Origin: Isoetes taiwanensis
Taxonomy: Eukaryota; Streptophyta; Lycopodiopsida; Isoetales; Isoetaceae
Reading direction: 5' to 3'
NCBI GenBank assembly: GCA_021234155.1
Contig: JAJEKV010000049.1
Location: 9,834,292-9,898,291, forward strand
DNA length: 64,000 bases
Part shown: positions 50,401 to 62,168 of the stretch, in pieces
How positions within the stretch are numbered: the first letter of the stretch is position 1
Layout of the letters: every line of letters begins with the position of its first letter
Translations under genes and position numbers: made by a program
The notes under the pieces: generated by a model
What the model saw: only the letters and a program-made list of their open reading frames with translations
Told to the model about the DNA's origin: nothing
The model's database searches: none

Positions 50401-51811
50401 CCCTCTCTTGGTTACCCATTAGGCTAACACTTGACTGGTTGGATTGCAGGTAACCGGTCTAGCACCTCCAGATTCATGCATTTTTTGATGTTTTGGATAC
50501 TGTGGAAGTTAAGGATACGTGAAGAAATATAATTCTGAAGCATTGAGACAAGGCAGCATTATCAATTTCTGTAAAATCGTCTTGTTTGTTACATTTGAGT
50601 AAGGTAATGCCTTTTAAATTACAAAATCCTTTCTAGTATATGACTCAATCTATTCAATAATGGGATGGACCACACTTATTGATGGATGTTGAGGTGAAAC
50701 TATGGCTTATGGAAGCCTTCTAGACAGTGACTAAACCAGGATTGTAAGTCTTTCTTTTTGAATGCGATGGAAAATGTTTATCTGCTTCTCTGGGCTGTAA
50801 AATGGAAAAAAGGCTTGCAAGGAATTAGCACAATCTATAATTAATTGAGGCATTGATCGATTTGATTTCTTTTCGATTTCAGATTCATTTTAAAACAGGT
50901 CTACATATAATACTGAGCATGGCATATATGAATTTAATTAAAAAAAAAGCTTTTGCTTAAAGATATCCTCAGGGCGCACGTTGCTAGTGTATGGTATAAT
51001 CCATGGAACAAGAATTTGTAAAACAGTGGAATATTTAAGATTACAACAAAGAATATGATGATGTATTAATGACATATGTCAATAAATGTTGGATCTCCAA
51101 GGCTATCTCAATTTTTTATGGTCGAGAACTGATAATTTCTAAAGCCCATGGTTTAGAAAGCCAAGTCTTTGGTCAAGGCTTTGGCAAGTTTATATATTCC
51201 GTGACTTCAGTACACCAGTTTAACTAGTGTGAGTCTTGGAGATCCAACTCTAGTAATGTCTGCACTGCTGAACATGTGGAATAGCATGACTTGTAGTTGC
51301 GGATGTGATGCATGTGTTTGATAATATACTAAGCATTCTTTCTAGCAGGAAGCAAATATGGAGAACAACTATGATATGGTACATGAAGCTATAGATCAAC
51401 AAGATACTCTTGGTCGTAGCTGGATGGATGGTATATGGCAGTGCAAAACAAGGACTAATGGCGCATTGCAGAAAAGGATGGTCATTGGAGGCATGCACAT
51501 TCTAGGTAATGCCTACCTTAAAAAAGTTTTTTTTCAAAAAAGCATATGCTAAAATAAGTGAGCAATCTGTGTATGACTAGACTACAAAAGTACGGCCTTT
51601 GGCCAAACATAGCAAGCCCTCGGGCGTACCATTAAAAAGCAAATATGCCACTGATATGCAGTATTGGCGGCTATGGTTTCTTAACATTAGTATAGTAAGT
51701 GGGGATCCCTATGAGTATAGGGTCCTCCTGTCCCTATACTCAGCAGGTATTTCACTGCCTTCCGGTTGGAGGTAGGGTTTAGCTTATATATATACATATA
51801 TATATATATAT
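47424..51811 (+). repeat. Family B tandem unit, copy 2
   Basis: 4,388 bp, same boundaries and order as copy 1. Long stretches are identical and the differences are short indels clustered at CAG/CTG sites (for example ATCTCCAGAT in copy 1 and ATCTCGGAT here). Confidence 0.85.
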
Positions 51812-54800
51812 CAAATTAACGGATGGTTTTGCCCAAAGACAAGGCTCGGTTAATTTAAAAACCTATCTTTGATAGTGTCTCAAATTATCTCGTGATACTA
51901 ACATTTGGGTAAGAATCGTGGAGGCGATCGAAAAATACAATACCGGGTTCGCATGACATCTCCGATAGGGCACAAAGACATGGCCCTTGGTAAGCAATAA
52001 GGATACACCACGTAACATTGTGGAAAAAATGGTACAGTGCATTTTCGGAAAGCAAAGCATAGCCTAGTTGGTGGTCTACCCTACTCAAAGACAAGCATAG
52101 CGGGCAAGATGGAATAACATGACGAGATGTGAAAATAAGGACATGACCCAGTAAGGTTTGTTTTTAGAAATAATTGAGCTTTGTTTTTAGAAACATTTGA
52201 GGAGACACGTAGTATTAAGATGTTATACGGTATGTGGGTGGCATCTCTAGTCTTAATGATGGAGCCAAGTTCTGGGCTAAGGAGAATTAAAATATCGTAA
52301 AGTCTTATCTAGACTAATCTGCACTTCCCCTATAAAGGAATATGGCTTCCTGTCAAAGTTAATGCCTAAGGGCATAAATACAATGCCTATGGGCATAAAT
52401 ACAAGGTTGAACACAGGCTGGACACCAAGAAGATGGAAATTAAACAAGCAAGGTTGGACATTATAAAAACGCAGAGGTGACCACAAGCAAGGTATAGATG
52501 GCAAAATATTTTCAGGATGGCAAAGGCATGGTCCTACATGAGTAATAGATTAAAGCATTTTCACATTAATGGCTATAGCTAGGAGACATAAAAGAAGATG
52601 AACATACTGCGCGAGATGCATATGGGAAGGACTAACACATAGCATATGTTCAAGATACTGTTCTGGAATGTTATGCCCAGCAGGTTGCCTAGTCTACCAA
52701 ACAGTAGCATGTTGGTAAAGCTTGAATAACATGAGCAGTTGCAACATAGGTGCATATGATCTCGCGATTTGAGTATATTCCCGTGATAACATCTCCGGAT
52801 AGCACACAAGGACATGACCCTAAAGAAGTAATAAGCTAAAGATAGCATACAAGAAGTAAAATATATGTAACTTAGGTTCGTGATATCGCGTTTTGCAATG
52901 TTAAGCCTAGATGGCGGTCTGCTCTACTCAGCACAAGCACAGGCGGCAAGAATGAACAACATGGGGAGATGTAAAAACAAGGGCAGTGCCCATAAAATGT
53001 TATCTTTAGCAATAACTGATAAACCATGTAGCATTAAAATGTTTAAGTGTATAGGTTCAAAGATCTCCAACCTTTAAATCATCGTGGTGGGTTTGCTTTC
53101 GGGCTAAGGAGAATCACAATACTATAGGGTCCCTCTAGACTAATATGCACTTTCCCCATAAGGGAATATGGTTTTAGTTAAAATTAATGCTTATGGGCAT
53201 AATTGCAAAGTTTGACACAAGTTGTGCACCAGAATGATGGAAATTAAACAAGCAAAGGTGGACAATTGAAAAAAAAAAATATGTAGAGGTGACTAGAAGC
53301 CAGATATAAGGGGCATAACATTTTCGGATTGCATAAACCATGAAAAATGCTGGTTTTTTTTACATACTAACATTTGGGTAACATTCGTGAGATAGAACAG
53401 AAAAAATACAATACTGGATGTTTAGGGTTCGTGTATCTCTAGGACGAATCTCCCAGAGGCCCTAAGTTCTGATAATGGCGGCAAATGGCTGCAAGTACTC
53501 ATCTGATATGGTATCATGGTAAAGAATGCTGCATCGTCATTGGGCATGGACAAGTCTGGCCTAGCAGATGCCGCAGTCATGCAAATCGGCTCCATCTCGA
53601 ACTGGTACTTCTTCATCCTGCTAAATTTACATGGCTTTCTATTTTAGCTAAAGCAAATCATGGAGCCGACATGGCCACGATGCATGAGACCACATGGTCA
53701 AAAAGCAGAGAGGCTGCTTCACGGCAGCATTTTAATACTGTCAAACACATCTGGAAACCGCCTTGGTTCTTGGAGAGCGCCTTGGTTCTTGCCGTTCAAA
53801 TGGCCAAGAGCAAATTAACAAGGCCCGAAGTGATAGGTCTGATCAAAGGGGCCGGAATTGATCTACAAGCCCTTTGCAAGAAAGAGGAGGAAGCCTTTGC
53901 TCAACCTAGCAAAATGTTTCTAATGAGCATTGTAGAGAAGCATCGGCTGGCAAAAAGCCCCAACACAAGGAAGGGTGGAGATGTCAGCTAATATATCACA
54001 GGCAACTAGCAGCAGAGTGGAGGATACACAGTTATCAAGCACATGGAGCAAGAGCACGAAATACAACAAGTGCAGAACAATGAGGACGAAATGGATTTGG
54101 AGCTTCAACTGAATCAGGTTCTTTATGAATTAAAAATGTTATTCGGATTTTACAGAGGCAACTGGTTATGCTTTGCCTAAATAACAATAAATTAACCCTT
54201 AAATCTAGGCTGGTCACATGGTGTATAATCTGTAATGGGGCAAAGCAGCAAGTAAATTATATACTGAACATGGAGTAAATGCAGAAGAATAGATGTAAAC
54301 TTACGAATCTTGAATATCTGGTTGTAGAACAGGTATATCTAAATGGTAAGGTTTATCTGCATTTAGTATGCATAGGCTTGGCCTGAAAGGATAGCCATAG
54401 GTGGAGGCAACTCTGTGCCATACGACCAGCAATGGCACAAGAAAGCTGATGGGGCAATGCGCTTGTACTGTGGCTCATATGAACCGACCTTGAGTTAACA
54501 GGAATCTGATATATCACAACAACCAAATAGCGTGCAATCTGCAACAGAGTTATGATTCGTATTACAATAGAATTACAGGACTCCGTTTCCCCTTTGGAAT
54601 TCAGATCTGGTCCACGTAGGAGACCATAGGCTCCTATGCTGAAATTTAACTGTTATTCTTATTATCTGCTGAATTCTTTTTTTGAGCTATCTTAAATACT
54701 GAATTATTTGGATTATATTATGAAGTATATAATTTGGTGAAGGGCGTTAAGCCGTGCTTGACTATTGCTTACCTGCTAATCCCTCTCTTGGTTACCCATT

Positions 54801-56183
54801 AGGCTAACACTTGACTGGTTGGATTGCAGGTAACCGGTCTAGCACCTCCAGATTCATGCATTTTTTGATGTTTTGGATACTGTGGAAGTTAAGGATACGT
54901 GAAGAAATATAATTATGAAGCATTGAGACAAGGCAGCATTATCAATTTCTGTAAAATCGTCTTGTTTGTTACATTTGAGTAAGGTAATGCCTTTTAAATT
55001 ACAAAATCCTTTCTAGTATATGACTCAATCTATTCAATAATGGGATGGACCACACTTATTGATGGATGTTGAGGTGAAACTATGGCTTATGGAAGCCTTC
55101 TAGACAGTGACTAAACCAGGATTGTAAGTCTTTCTTTTTGAATGCGATGGAAAATGTTTATCTGCTTCTCTGGGCTGTAAAATGGAAAAAAGGCTTGCAA
55201 GGAATTAGCACAATCTATACGAATTGAGGCATTGACTGATTTCTGATTTCTTTCTGATTTCTGTATTCATTTTAAAACAGGTCTACATATAATACTGAGC
55301 ATGGCATATATGAATTTAATTAAAAAAAAGCTTTTGCTTAAAAGATATCCTCGAGTATGCGTTACGTTGCTAGTGTATGGTATAATCCATGGAACAAGAA
55401 ATTTGTAAAAGCATTGGAATATTTAAGATTACAACAAAGAATATGATGATGTATTAATGACATATGTCAATAAATGTTGGATCTCCAAGGCTATCTGACC
55501 TTATGGTCGAGCGATAATTTCTAAAGCCCATGGTTTAGAAAGCCAAGTCTTTTGGTCAAGGCTTTGGCAAGTTTATATATTAGTGACTTCTTGACACGGT
55601 TTAACTAGTGTGAGTCTTGGAGATCCAACTCTAGTAATGTCCGGTGACTTTTGAACATGTGGAATAGCATGACTTGTAGCGGATGTGATGCATGTGTTTG
55701 ATAATATACTAAGCATTCTTTTCTAGCAGGAAGCAAATATGGAGAACAACTATGATATGGTACATGAAGCTATAGATCAACAAGATACTCTTGGTCGTAT
55801 TTGGATGGATGGTATATGGCGAAGGCAAAACAAGGACTAATGGCATTGCATTAGAAAAGGATGGTCATTGGAGGCATGCACATTCTAGGTAATGCCTACC
55901 TTAAAAGTTTTTTTTTCAAAAAGCATATGCTAAAATAAGTGAGCAACTGTGGTATGACTAGACTACAAAAGTGCGACCTTTGGCCAAACATAGCAAACCC
56001 CTGGGCGTACCATTAAAAGCAAATATGCCTTGATATGCGGTATTGGGCTATGGTTTCTTAACATTAGTATAGTCGTGAGGGGATCCCTATGAGTATAGGG
56101 TCCTCTGTCCCTATACTCGGCGGTATTTCAAGCGCCTTCCGGTTGGAGTAGGGTTTAGCTTATATATATACATATATATATAT
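51812..56183 (+). repeat. Family B tandem unit, copy 3
   Basis: 4,372 bp, same structure. Its first 1 kb is closest to copy 1 (both keep ACTGCGCGAGATGC), while later parts resemble copy 2. This suggests exchange between units or mixed consensus in the assembly. Confidence 0.85.
53485..53991 (+). CDS. Longest protein-like frame of family B (168 codons)
   Basis: ATG at 53485. It contains LELVLLHPAKFTWLSIL, MAKSKLTRP, GAGIDLQALCKKEEEAFAQPSKMF and SIVEKH. The same peptide order is found in the other copies at about 44742-45288 and 49102-49611, but there the frame shifts at altered CAG/CTG sites. Further downstream another open stretch (EDEMDLELQLN-like, near 54070-54175) may be its continuation. 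No known domain. The mixture of charged and hydrophobic residues is protein-like, so it may be the decayed or miscalled coding region of the repeat. Confidence 0.35.
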   Translation: MAASTHLIWYHGKECCIVIGHGQVWPSRCRSHANRLHLELVLLHPAKFTWLSILAKANHGADMATMHETTWSKSREAASRQHFNTVKHIWKPPWFLESALVLAVQMAKSKLTRPEVIGLIKGAGIDLQALCKKEEEAFAQPSKMFLMSIVEKHRLAKSPNTRKGGDVS

Positions 56184-57500
56184 CAAATTAACGGATGGTT
56201 TTGCCCAATTACAAGGCTCGAAGTTAATTTAAAACCTATCTTTGATAGTGTCTCAAATTATCGCATACTAACATTTGGGTAAGAATCGTGAGGCCGGTCG
56301 GAAAAAATACAATCTTGGCTGCATGACATCTCGGATAGGGCACAAAGACATGGCCCTTGGTAAGCAATAAGGATACACCACATAACATTGTGGAAAAAAT
56401 GGTGCAGTGCATTTCACGAGCATGGGCGAAGCATAGCCTAGTTGGTGGTCTACCCTACCGGCACAAGCATAGCGGGCAAGATGGAATAACATGGCGAGAT
56501 GTGAAAATAAGGACATGACCCAGTGGGTTTGTTTTAGAAATAATTGAGCTTTGTTTTAGAAACATTTGAGGGAGACCGTAGTATTAAGATGTTATACGGT
56601 ATGTGGGTGGCATCTCTAGTCTTAATGATGGAGCCAAGTTAGGGCTAAGGAGAATTAAAATATCGTAAAAAGTCTTATCTAGACTAATGCACTTCCCCTA
56701 TAAAGGAATATGGCTTCTGTCCAAAGTTAATGCCTAAGGGCATAAATACAATGCCTATGGGCATAAATACAAAAAGGTTGAACACGTTTGGACACCAAGA
56801 AGATGGAAATTAAACAAGCAAGGTTGGACATTATAAAAGCAGAGAGGTGACCACAAGCAAGGTATAGATGGCAAAATATTTTGGGGATGGCAAAGGCATG
56901 GTCCTACATGAGTAATAGATTAAAGCATTTTTCACATTAATGGCTATAGCTAGGAGACATAAAAGAAGATGAACATACTGCTTGAGATGCATATGGGAAG
57001 GACTAACACATAGCATATGTTCAAGATCTTTGTTCGGAATGTTATCGGGTTGCCCTAGTCTGGTAGCATGTTGGTAAAGCTTGAATAACATGGCGGTTGC
57101 AACATAGGGTGCATATGATCTGCATTTGGTATATTCATAACATCTCCGGATAGCACACAAGGACATGACCCTAAAAAAAGTAATAAAGGCGCCATAGCAT
57201 ACGGTTAGCACCGCATGTAACTTACGTTCAGTGATATCGTTTTGCAATGTTAAGCCTAGATGGCGGTCTGCTCTACTCAGCACAAGCACAGGCGGCAAGA
57301 ATGAACAACATGGGGAGATGTAAAAACAAGGGCAGTGCCCATAAAATGTTATCTTTAGCAATAACTGATAAACCATGTAGCATTAAAATGTTTAAGTGTA
57401 TAGGTTCAGCATCTCCAGTCTTAAATCACTGGTGGGCTTGCTTTCTGGGCTAAGGAGAATCACAATACTATAGGGTCTCCTCTAGACTAATATGCACTTT
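56184..57500 (+). repeat. Family B tandem unit, copy 4 (truncated)
   Basis: Only the first 1.3 kb is present. It ends in ATATGCACTTTC and switches directly, without a TA tract, to family C sequence about 110 bp inside its unit. Confidence 0.85.
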
Positions 57501-60500
57501 CTAAAAATTGGCAATGAAGCCACTTCTATAATGAGGTTGCTAAGGTTTAATGACCAATTACAGGCTTGTGCAAGCATACTGGGCCAAGGTGAAATTACAG
57601 CACTACCTTCGTGATTTCTGAAGGCTACGTCTACAGGAAGTTGGAATATGTGTGCCCTGATGTAAACGAACCAAATGTACAAGTTGGTGGAACCATATGA
57701 CTTGTGAGTGGTTTTTTTATTTATGGTATGCCTAGCTTTGTCGCCGCTGTCGGAGATATCATTATTCATGATGTATCTATTGCCACTGGATAATACCATT
57801 GGGAATCTGAATAATGCATGCACTTAGGCGGTCGCGGCGGACATGCAATTTGTAAGCAATTTGTGGATATTCCCATAAATGGTAAATGGAAGCACCAAAG
57901 CGAGTTCTCAAGGTAATGGCTCAAGGGTTGACCTTCATGTGCACATGAGCATCTTGGGGTAAGGTGAGATTTACAGCGGTGGCAAAGCATAAAAACCTTG
58001 TGGCACTAGATAAATTATCTACGAAATATGACCGGCATTGTGGAGTAAGCTTTGGCAATTTGGTAAGTGCCACAAAACATGGTAAGCGTTTTGGCAATCT
58101 AAAACCATGGAAATTGCTTTCGAACATTTGCAAAATAGAAATTGTGATTGATTTGGGCTTGTCAGCAGTGCGGTGGTGCAACATCTTAAATATGACCTTG
58201 AAATATCCTATGTGGATTGTCCGGTAGCACATGAAGTGTAAATTTGAAAAAATACTAACAAAGCGGGGCATTTTTTTTATTGTTATGACAAGGTATTGGA
58301 AAAGCAAGGGGCAAGCAATATGTGGCGTGTTCATTCAAGCTAAGGATTTGATTTATTCTACTTTTGCAAGGTCATTTATGGCGAGAAAATGTTAAGGTGA
58401 AAAATAAGAAGGGCCTCACTTTGATAAAGCACATGCAACCTTCGTAGTGCATGCTTGCCACTTGGCATTCAAATGATTTAATGAGTTTGCATGCCTTTCT
58501 TACTAACCTTTATTTTACATCTAGTAATGCACTTTCATGGGCATCATTAAGAAGGCATTGTGGGCTTTTGCTGACCACAAAAGGGCGCTGAAAGGCACAA
58601 AAAGCGAGGATATTTCGAGAGAAGTGGAGCTACAAGCGGACATGTCATGGTAATGGCTCAAGAGGCTAATATGGAGGCGTATGCAATTTTTTATCAAGGT
58701 AACAAAAATTGACAAGGTAATAAATAATGGTCAAAAATTATATGAGATTAGGGTAAACTAGTTCATTACGTGGCAATTACGACTAAGGGAAAGGCTGTCT
58801 TGGGATTGCTACCAAATGGGGTTACGGCATTTCACGCTTCGAAGACTGATCAGTCGCGATGTTGCAGACTTGGCGATCATGGCATTATGTGCACCATGAT
58901 CAAGGCTGTATAGCCGATCTAGGGTGGAAGATGCTCTTTCCATTAGAGCAAGGTCTAGCGAGAATCTTCCCGAACCCGGAGGAGCAAACCATGAACAATG
59001 GCGAGGAGATCAATGCTAGAATGGCTCCATCCTAACGGGGTTCTTTGCTTGGGATTCTCTTTGTGGCATTTTGAACTCATGGTTTTATAAGTTTATGACT
59101 TAGAGGCTTTGTCTACGATCTTTGCAACATAAATTAAATCTAGAAAGATCCTTAGCATGGCTTGTCTGCATAGTAATCGATAGAATCATCGTGCTTTTTA
59201 GTTTTACGGAGCTCTGCGTTTTCTTAGAAAAGCCCTACTCAAGAGTACATTTTAGGATCTAAGCGGCGATTAATACCCGGGATAAAAGAATGGAAGCGAC
59301 CTCAAGATCTTTGGATTTATCCTTATTTGCGAGGCACAGGGAATGTGTAACTTGCATCTTGCTCCCTATCCATTATTTTTTAGAATGGATTTAATAGTAG
59401 AATTGAATGAGTGATGTGAATACATGAGGGGGTATTAACATCACGAATGTAAAAAGTACGAGGAATAGTAGAATAATATGGTAGCCTTGATTGTGGAATT
59501 TAATATTTAACATCGATGTGAGTCCTATAGAACCGAGGCTAATCTTGAGACTTTATTATGGATATGTAATCTCACCTCCTATCTTGATGTATTTGAAGCG
59601 ACCTCTCACGAGGTTTATTCTTTGAGAGGAGATCTTCTTTACCACGATTACATAGGCTCCATAAGCATGGAACATAAAAAATCTGAGAATAATCTAATAT
59701 TGAATTCGGGTTTTGCACCCACTTTTATTACGAGCTTTTGCATATCTGATATTAATTTTGTGGCCTTGCCTATATGTTGCTTTATCATTTGACTCAACAT
59801 TTTGGAGAAAGCATTAGCATGTCATGGCAACCCTTTGCAAAAGCCAATGGTTTAACTTAGCATTTGAATTTAAGCTTCTTTGCATAATTATGGAGCGGTT
59901 TTGAAACCCGACACAATGTTTGTTATTTGAGCTCTTAAATAATGTTTGGTAAAAGGCGATAAGCGAGTAAAGTTATAGCTTACATGGGGTTCCTTTCTAG
60001 TTTACCCTTCTCGGGGCTAACTCTGACCCGATTTGTACCGAGGTAACCAACTTTACTCTTCAAATATCTTCGTATTTGGATTTGGATGAAGTCTTGAACA
60101 ATGAAGAAAATATTTCTACTACAAGATCGAGGAATTTAAGCCTATTATGGTTTGAATTATGCTTTCATTGATTCGGTAAGTGCATGCTTGAGCACATGGA
60201 TAAATATCTTGTAACATGTGTCAAATTTTGACGATTTCTAAAGCTGGATATGAACATCACGAGGTAATTCTATGGATTTGAAATAATGGCCGAGCTGTAT
60301 GTCGCTAGTTATGTTTAATGGAAAAAAGAATATTTGGAATTCATTTTGGCGGTTGTTTATGAGTGCGAGATTTAATAATCGAATATAGAACATCTGACTG
60401 GAGTTTTTCGAGAAAAATATATCGGTGTACAATTATGCTTACATTTGAGCACCTGGACCCGACATGCAAATATTTGAAGAGTTAAATGCTTAAGAATGTA

Positions 60501-62168
60501 TTCGGTCTATCTGCCGGTGTATTAGAAATTCAAGTTACGAATTGGTGAATATTTGCATGGGCATGCTTATGGATTATGATCATGAGCAGACATGAAATAG
60601 GTTTTGCATGTCTTAAAAGTAAGTAAAGATTTAAGATATTGGTTCCTAAGGCTCCCCTAGTTTGACTAGGGGTGATAAGTTCTCTTTGGCTTTAAGCTTT
60701 ATGTTTTTAAGGCCAAGGGAATGAATGCATGCGTTAAGGAGCGGAAAGGCTTCGGATATATTCATTGACTTCAGTTTATTGGTTTAACCAATTTGAGCCT
60801 TAGGAACCAAGGTGGATTGTTTTTCTTGTCTTAAATAGCATTTTATATGCGTTTACACTTATCATTCTGATTCCAGAAGTTCTAACGTTTTCCTGAATTT
60901 TAGGAGGGAATACAAGCGTAAATGAAATCTCAAATTCCTGAAATGGAAATTACTCGGCTTGCAAATAAGGAATCTTCAGAGTGATACATAGACCTTGTTG
61001 CTTTGGGGCAAACCAACAAACGTCAATCATGGCAGATTAATGGAGCAGTACCCACCAGGGTGGTTTTTTACATACAAACAAGGTACTCTGGTTACATATT
61101 CAAGACACAAACTTGCTTTGCAAGCATTAGCCCCTTGGGCAAAACTGGCTATTATGCCTTTACTTCAGAACTTGCTTTGCAAGCAATAGCCCCTTGGGCA
61201 AAACTGGCTATTATGCCTTTACTTTAGGGCCTTGCCCCAATACTTGTCCCAACTGTAACAGGTTGATCGTGCATTTATTGGTCCATTTCATGGCATTGCT
61301 GCGAGAAATCTGCAACAGCTAATACATGGCACTTGAGGTGGCACAACGTACATGGCAATTGAGGAGGATACCTTTCGGGCACGAGCTTTGACACTACAAC
61401 CATCATTAGAATCATAAAACTTTCAAAACTCACGGGTAATCTCAAATTTTACTGCTATTAATGGAGCATTACCCATTAGCGTGATCATTTGAGAGACACA
61501 CAAATAAGGTATCCCTTACTATGGTTGTTATGCATCAACTTGCTTAATATTGGTGTCTTTTTAAAGTTCTTGCCTTGCAAAGAGATCGCTAATGTGGTAC
61601 ATAGTTATTCTTCTTCTGAATTAACTATGATTCGAAACCTCAACTTGCTTTGCAAGTGTTAGCCTGGGCAAAGCGGCTATTATGCCTTTACTTGAGGGCC
61701 TTTGCGATATTTTTTCCCAAGCGTAGCAGGGGTGATCATTTATTCTACTCATCAATTCCATGGCATCACTTGGAGATAACATTATGATAAAGGGATAAAC
61801 TACCGTTCATCTCAAATATGTGCTAGTTGATGCATCTTGACCCTAGCATTGGTCAAACAACTTCTTTTTATCCCGGATCCATGAGTAAAGACATTCATAA
61901 ACAAAGGCTTTGATGAGGACATTTAAGGCCGCGATTAATCTGAGAACCTTTTCACAAGATTGAGCTTGGGATAGCTATCACTATTAGGGCACTCAAATTA
62001 TACAGGTATGACTAAATTTCTGTTCTGTATTTGCAATAAATGATAGTGGGCAGGGGGGGTCCTTATGTAGAATAGGGACCCTCCCCTCCCCTTTCTACAT
62101 ATAGACAGCTCATGCCTTAGGTTGGAGGTAGGGCATTTTTTATATATATATATATAAATATATATATA
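57501..62168 (+). repeat. Family C tandem unit, copy 1 (first ~110 bp missing)
   Basis: The offset to the next copy is 4,775 bp. Inside are a 63-bp tandem duplication (CTTGCTTTGCAAGCATTAGC) at 61107-61226 and a third, diverged copy near 61640, part of a larger internal duplication. It ends with GGGTCC/GGACCC and TATGTAGAA/TTCTACATA hairpins (62052-62101), GGTTGGAGGTAGGG and (TA)n. The segment 59930-60860 is a recognisable diverged relative of the AT-rich end of family B (shared order: a TTTGGTRAARGGCG motif, TTGCTTAC/TAGCTTAC, GGCTAAC, GAGGTAACC/AGGTAACC). Confidence 0.8.
62052..62101. other. Alternative hairpins at the end of family C
   Basis: GGGGGTCC with GGGACCCTCCCC, or TATGTAGAA with TTCTACATA (62064-62072 and 62093-62101). 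The two overlap and compete. Confidence 0.75.

Noticed and set aside
51812..51830. Clear Helitron termini (5' TC, 3' CTRR)
   Set aside because: The 5' TC after an A/T tract and the 3' hairpin are there, but the sequence before (TA)n is GCTTA, not CTRR, and no RepHel protein was found. Left as a possibility only.
43103..57376. Minus-strand frames repeated in each family B unit (for example 56831-57376, 181 codons)
   Set aside because: Composition is atypical (cysteine, histidine and leucine rich) and they change length between copies. They are shadows of the repeat.
37131..62168. Array units as LTR retrotransposons or LINEs
   Set aside because: No primer site, polypurine tract, RT, endonuclease or LTR pair was seen, and unit ends do not follow TG...CA.
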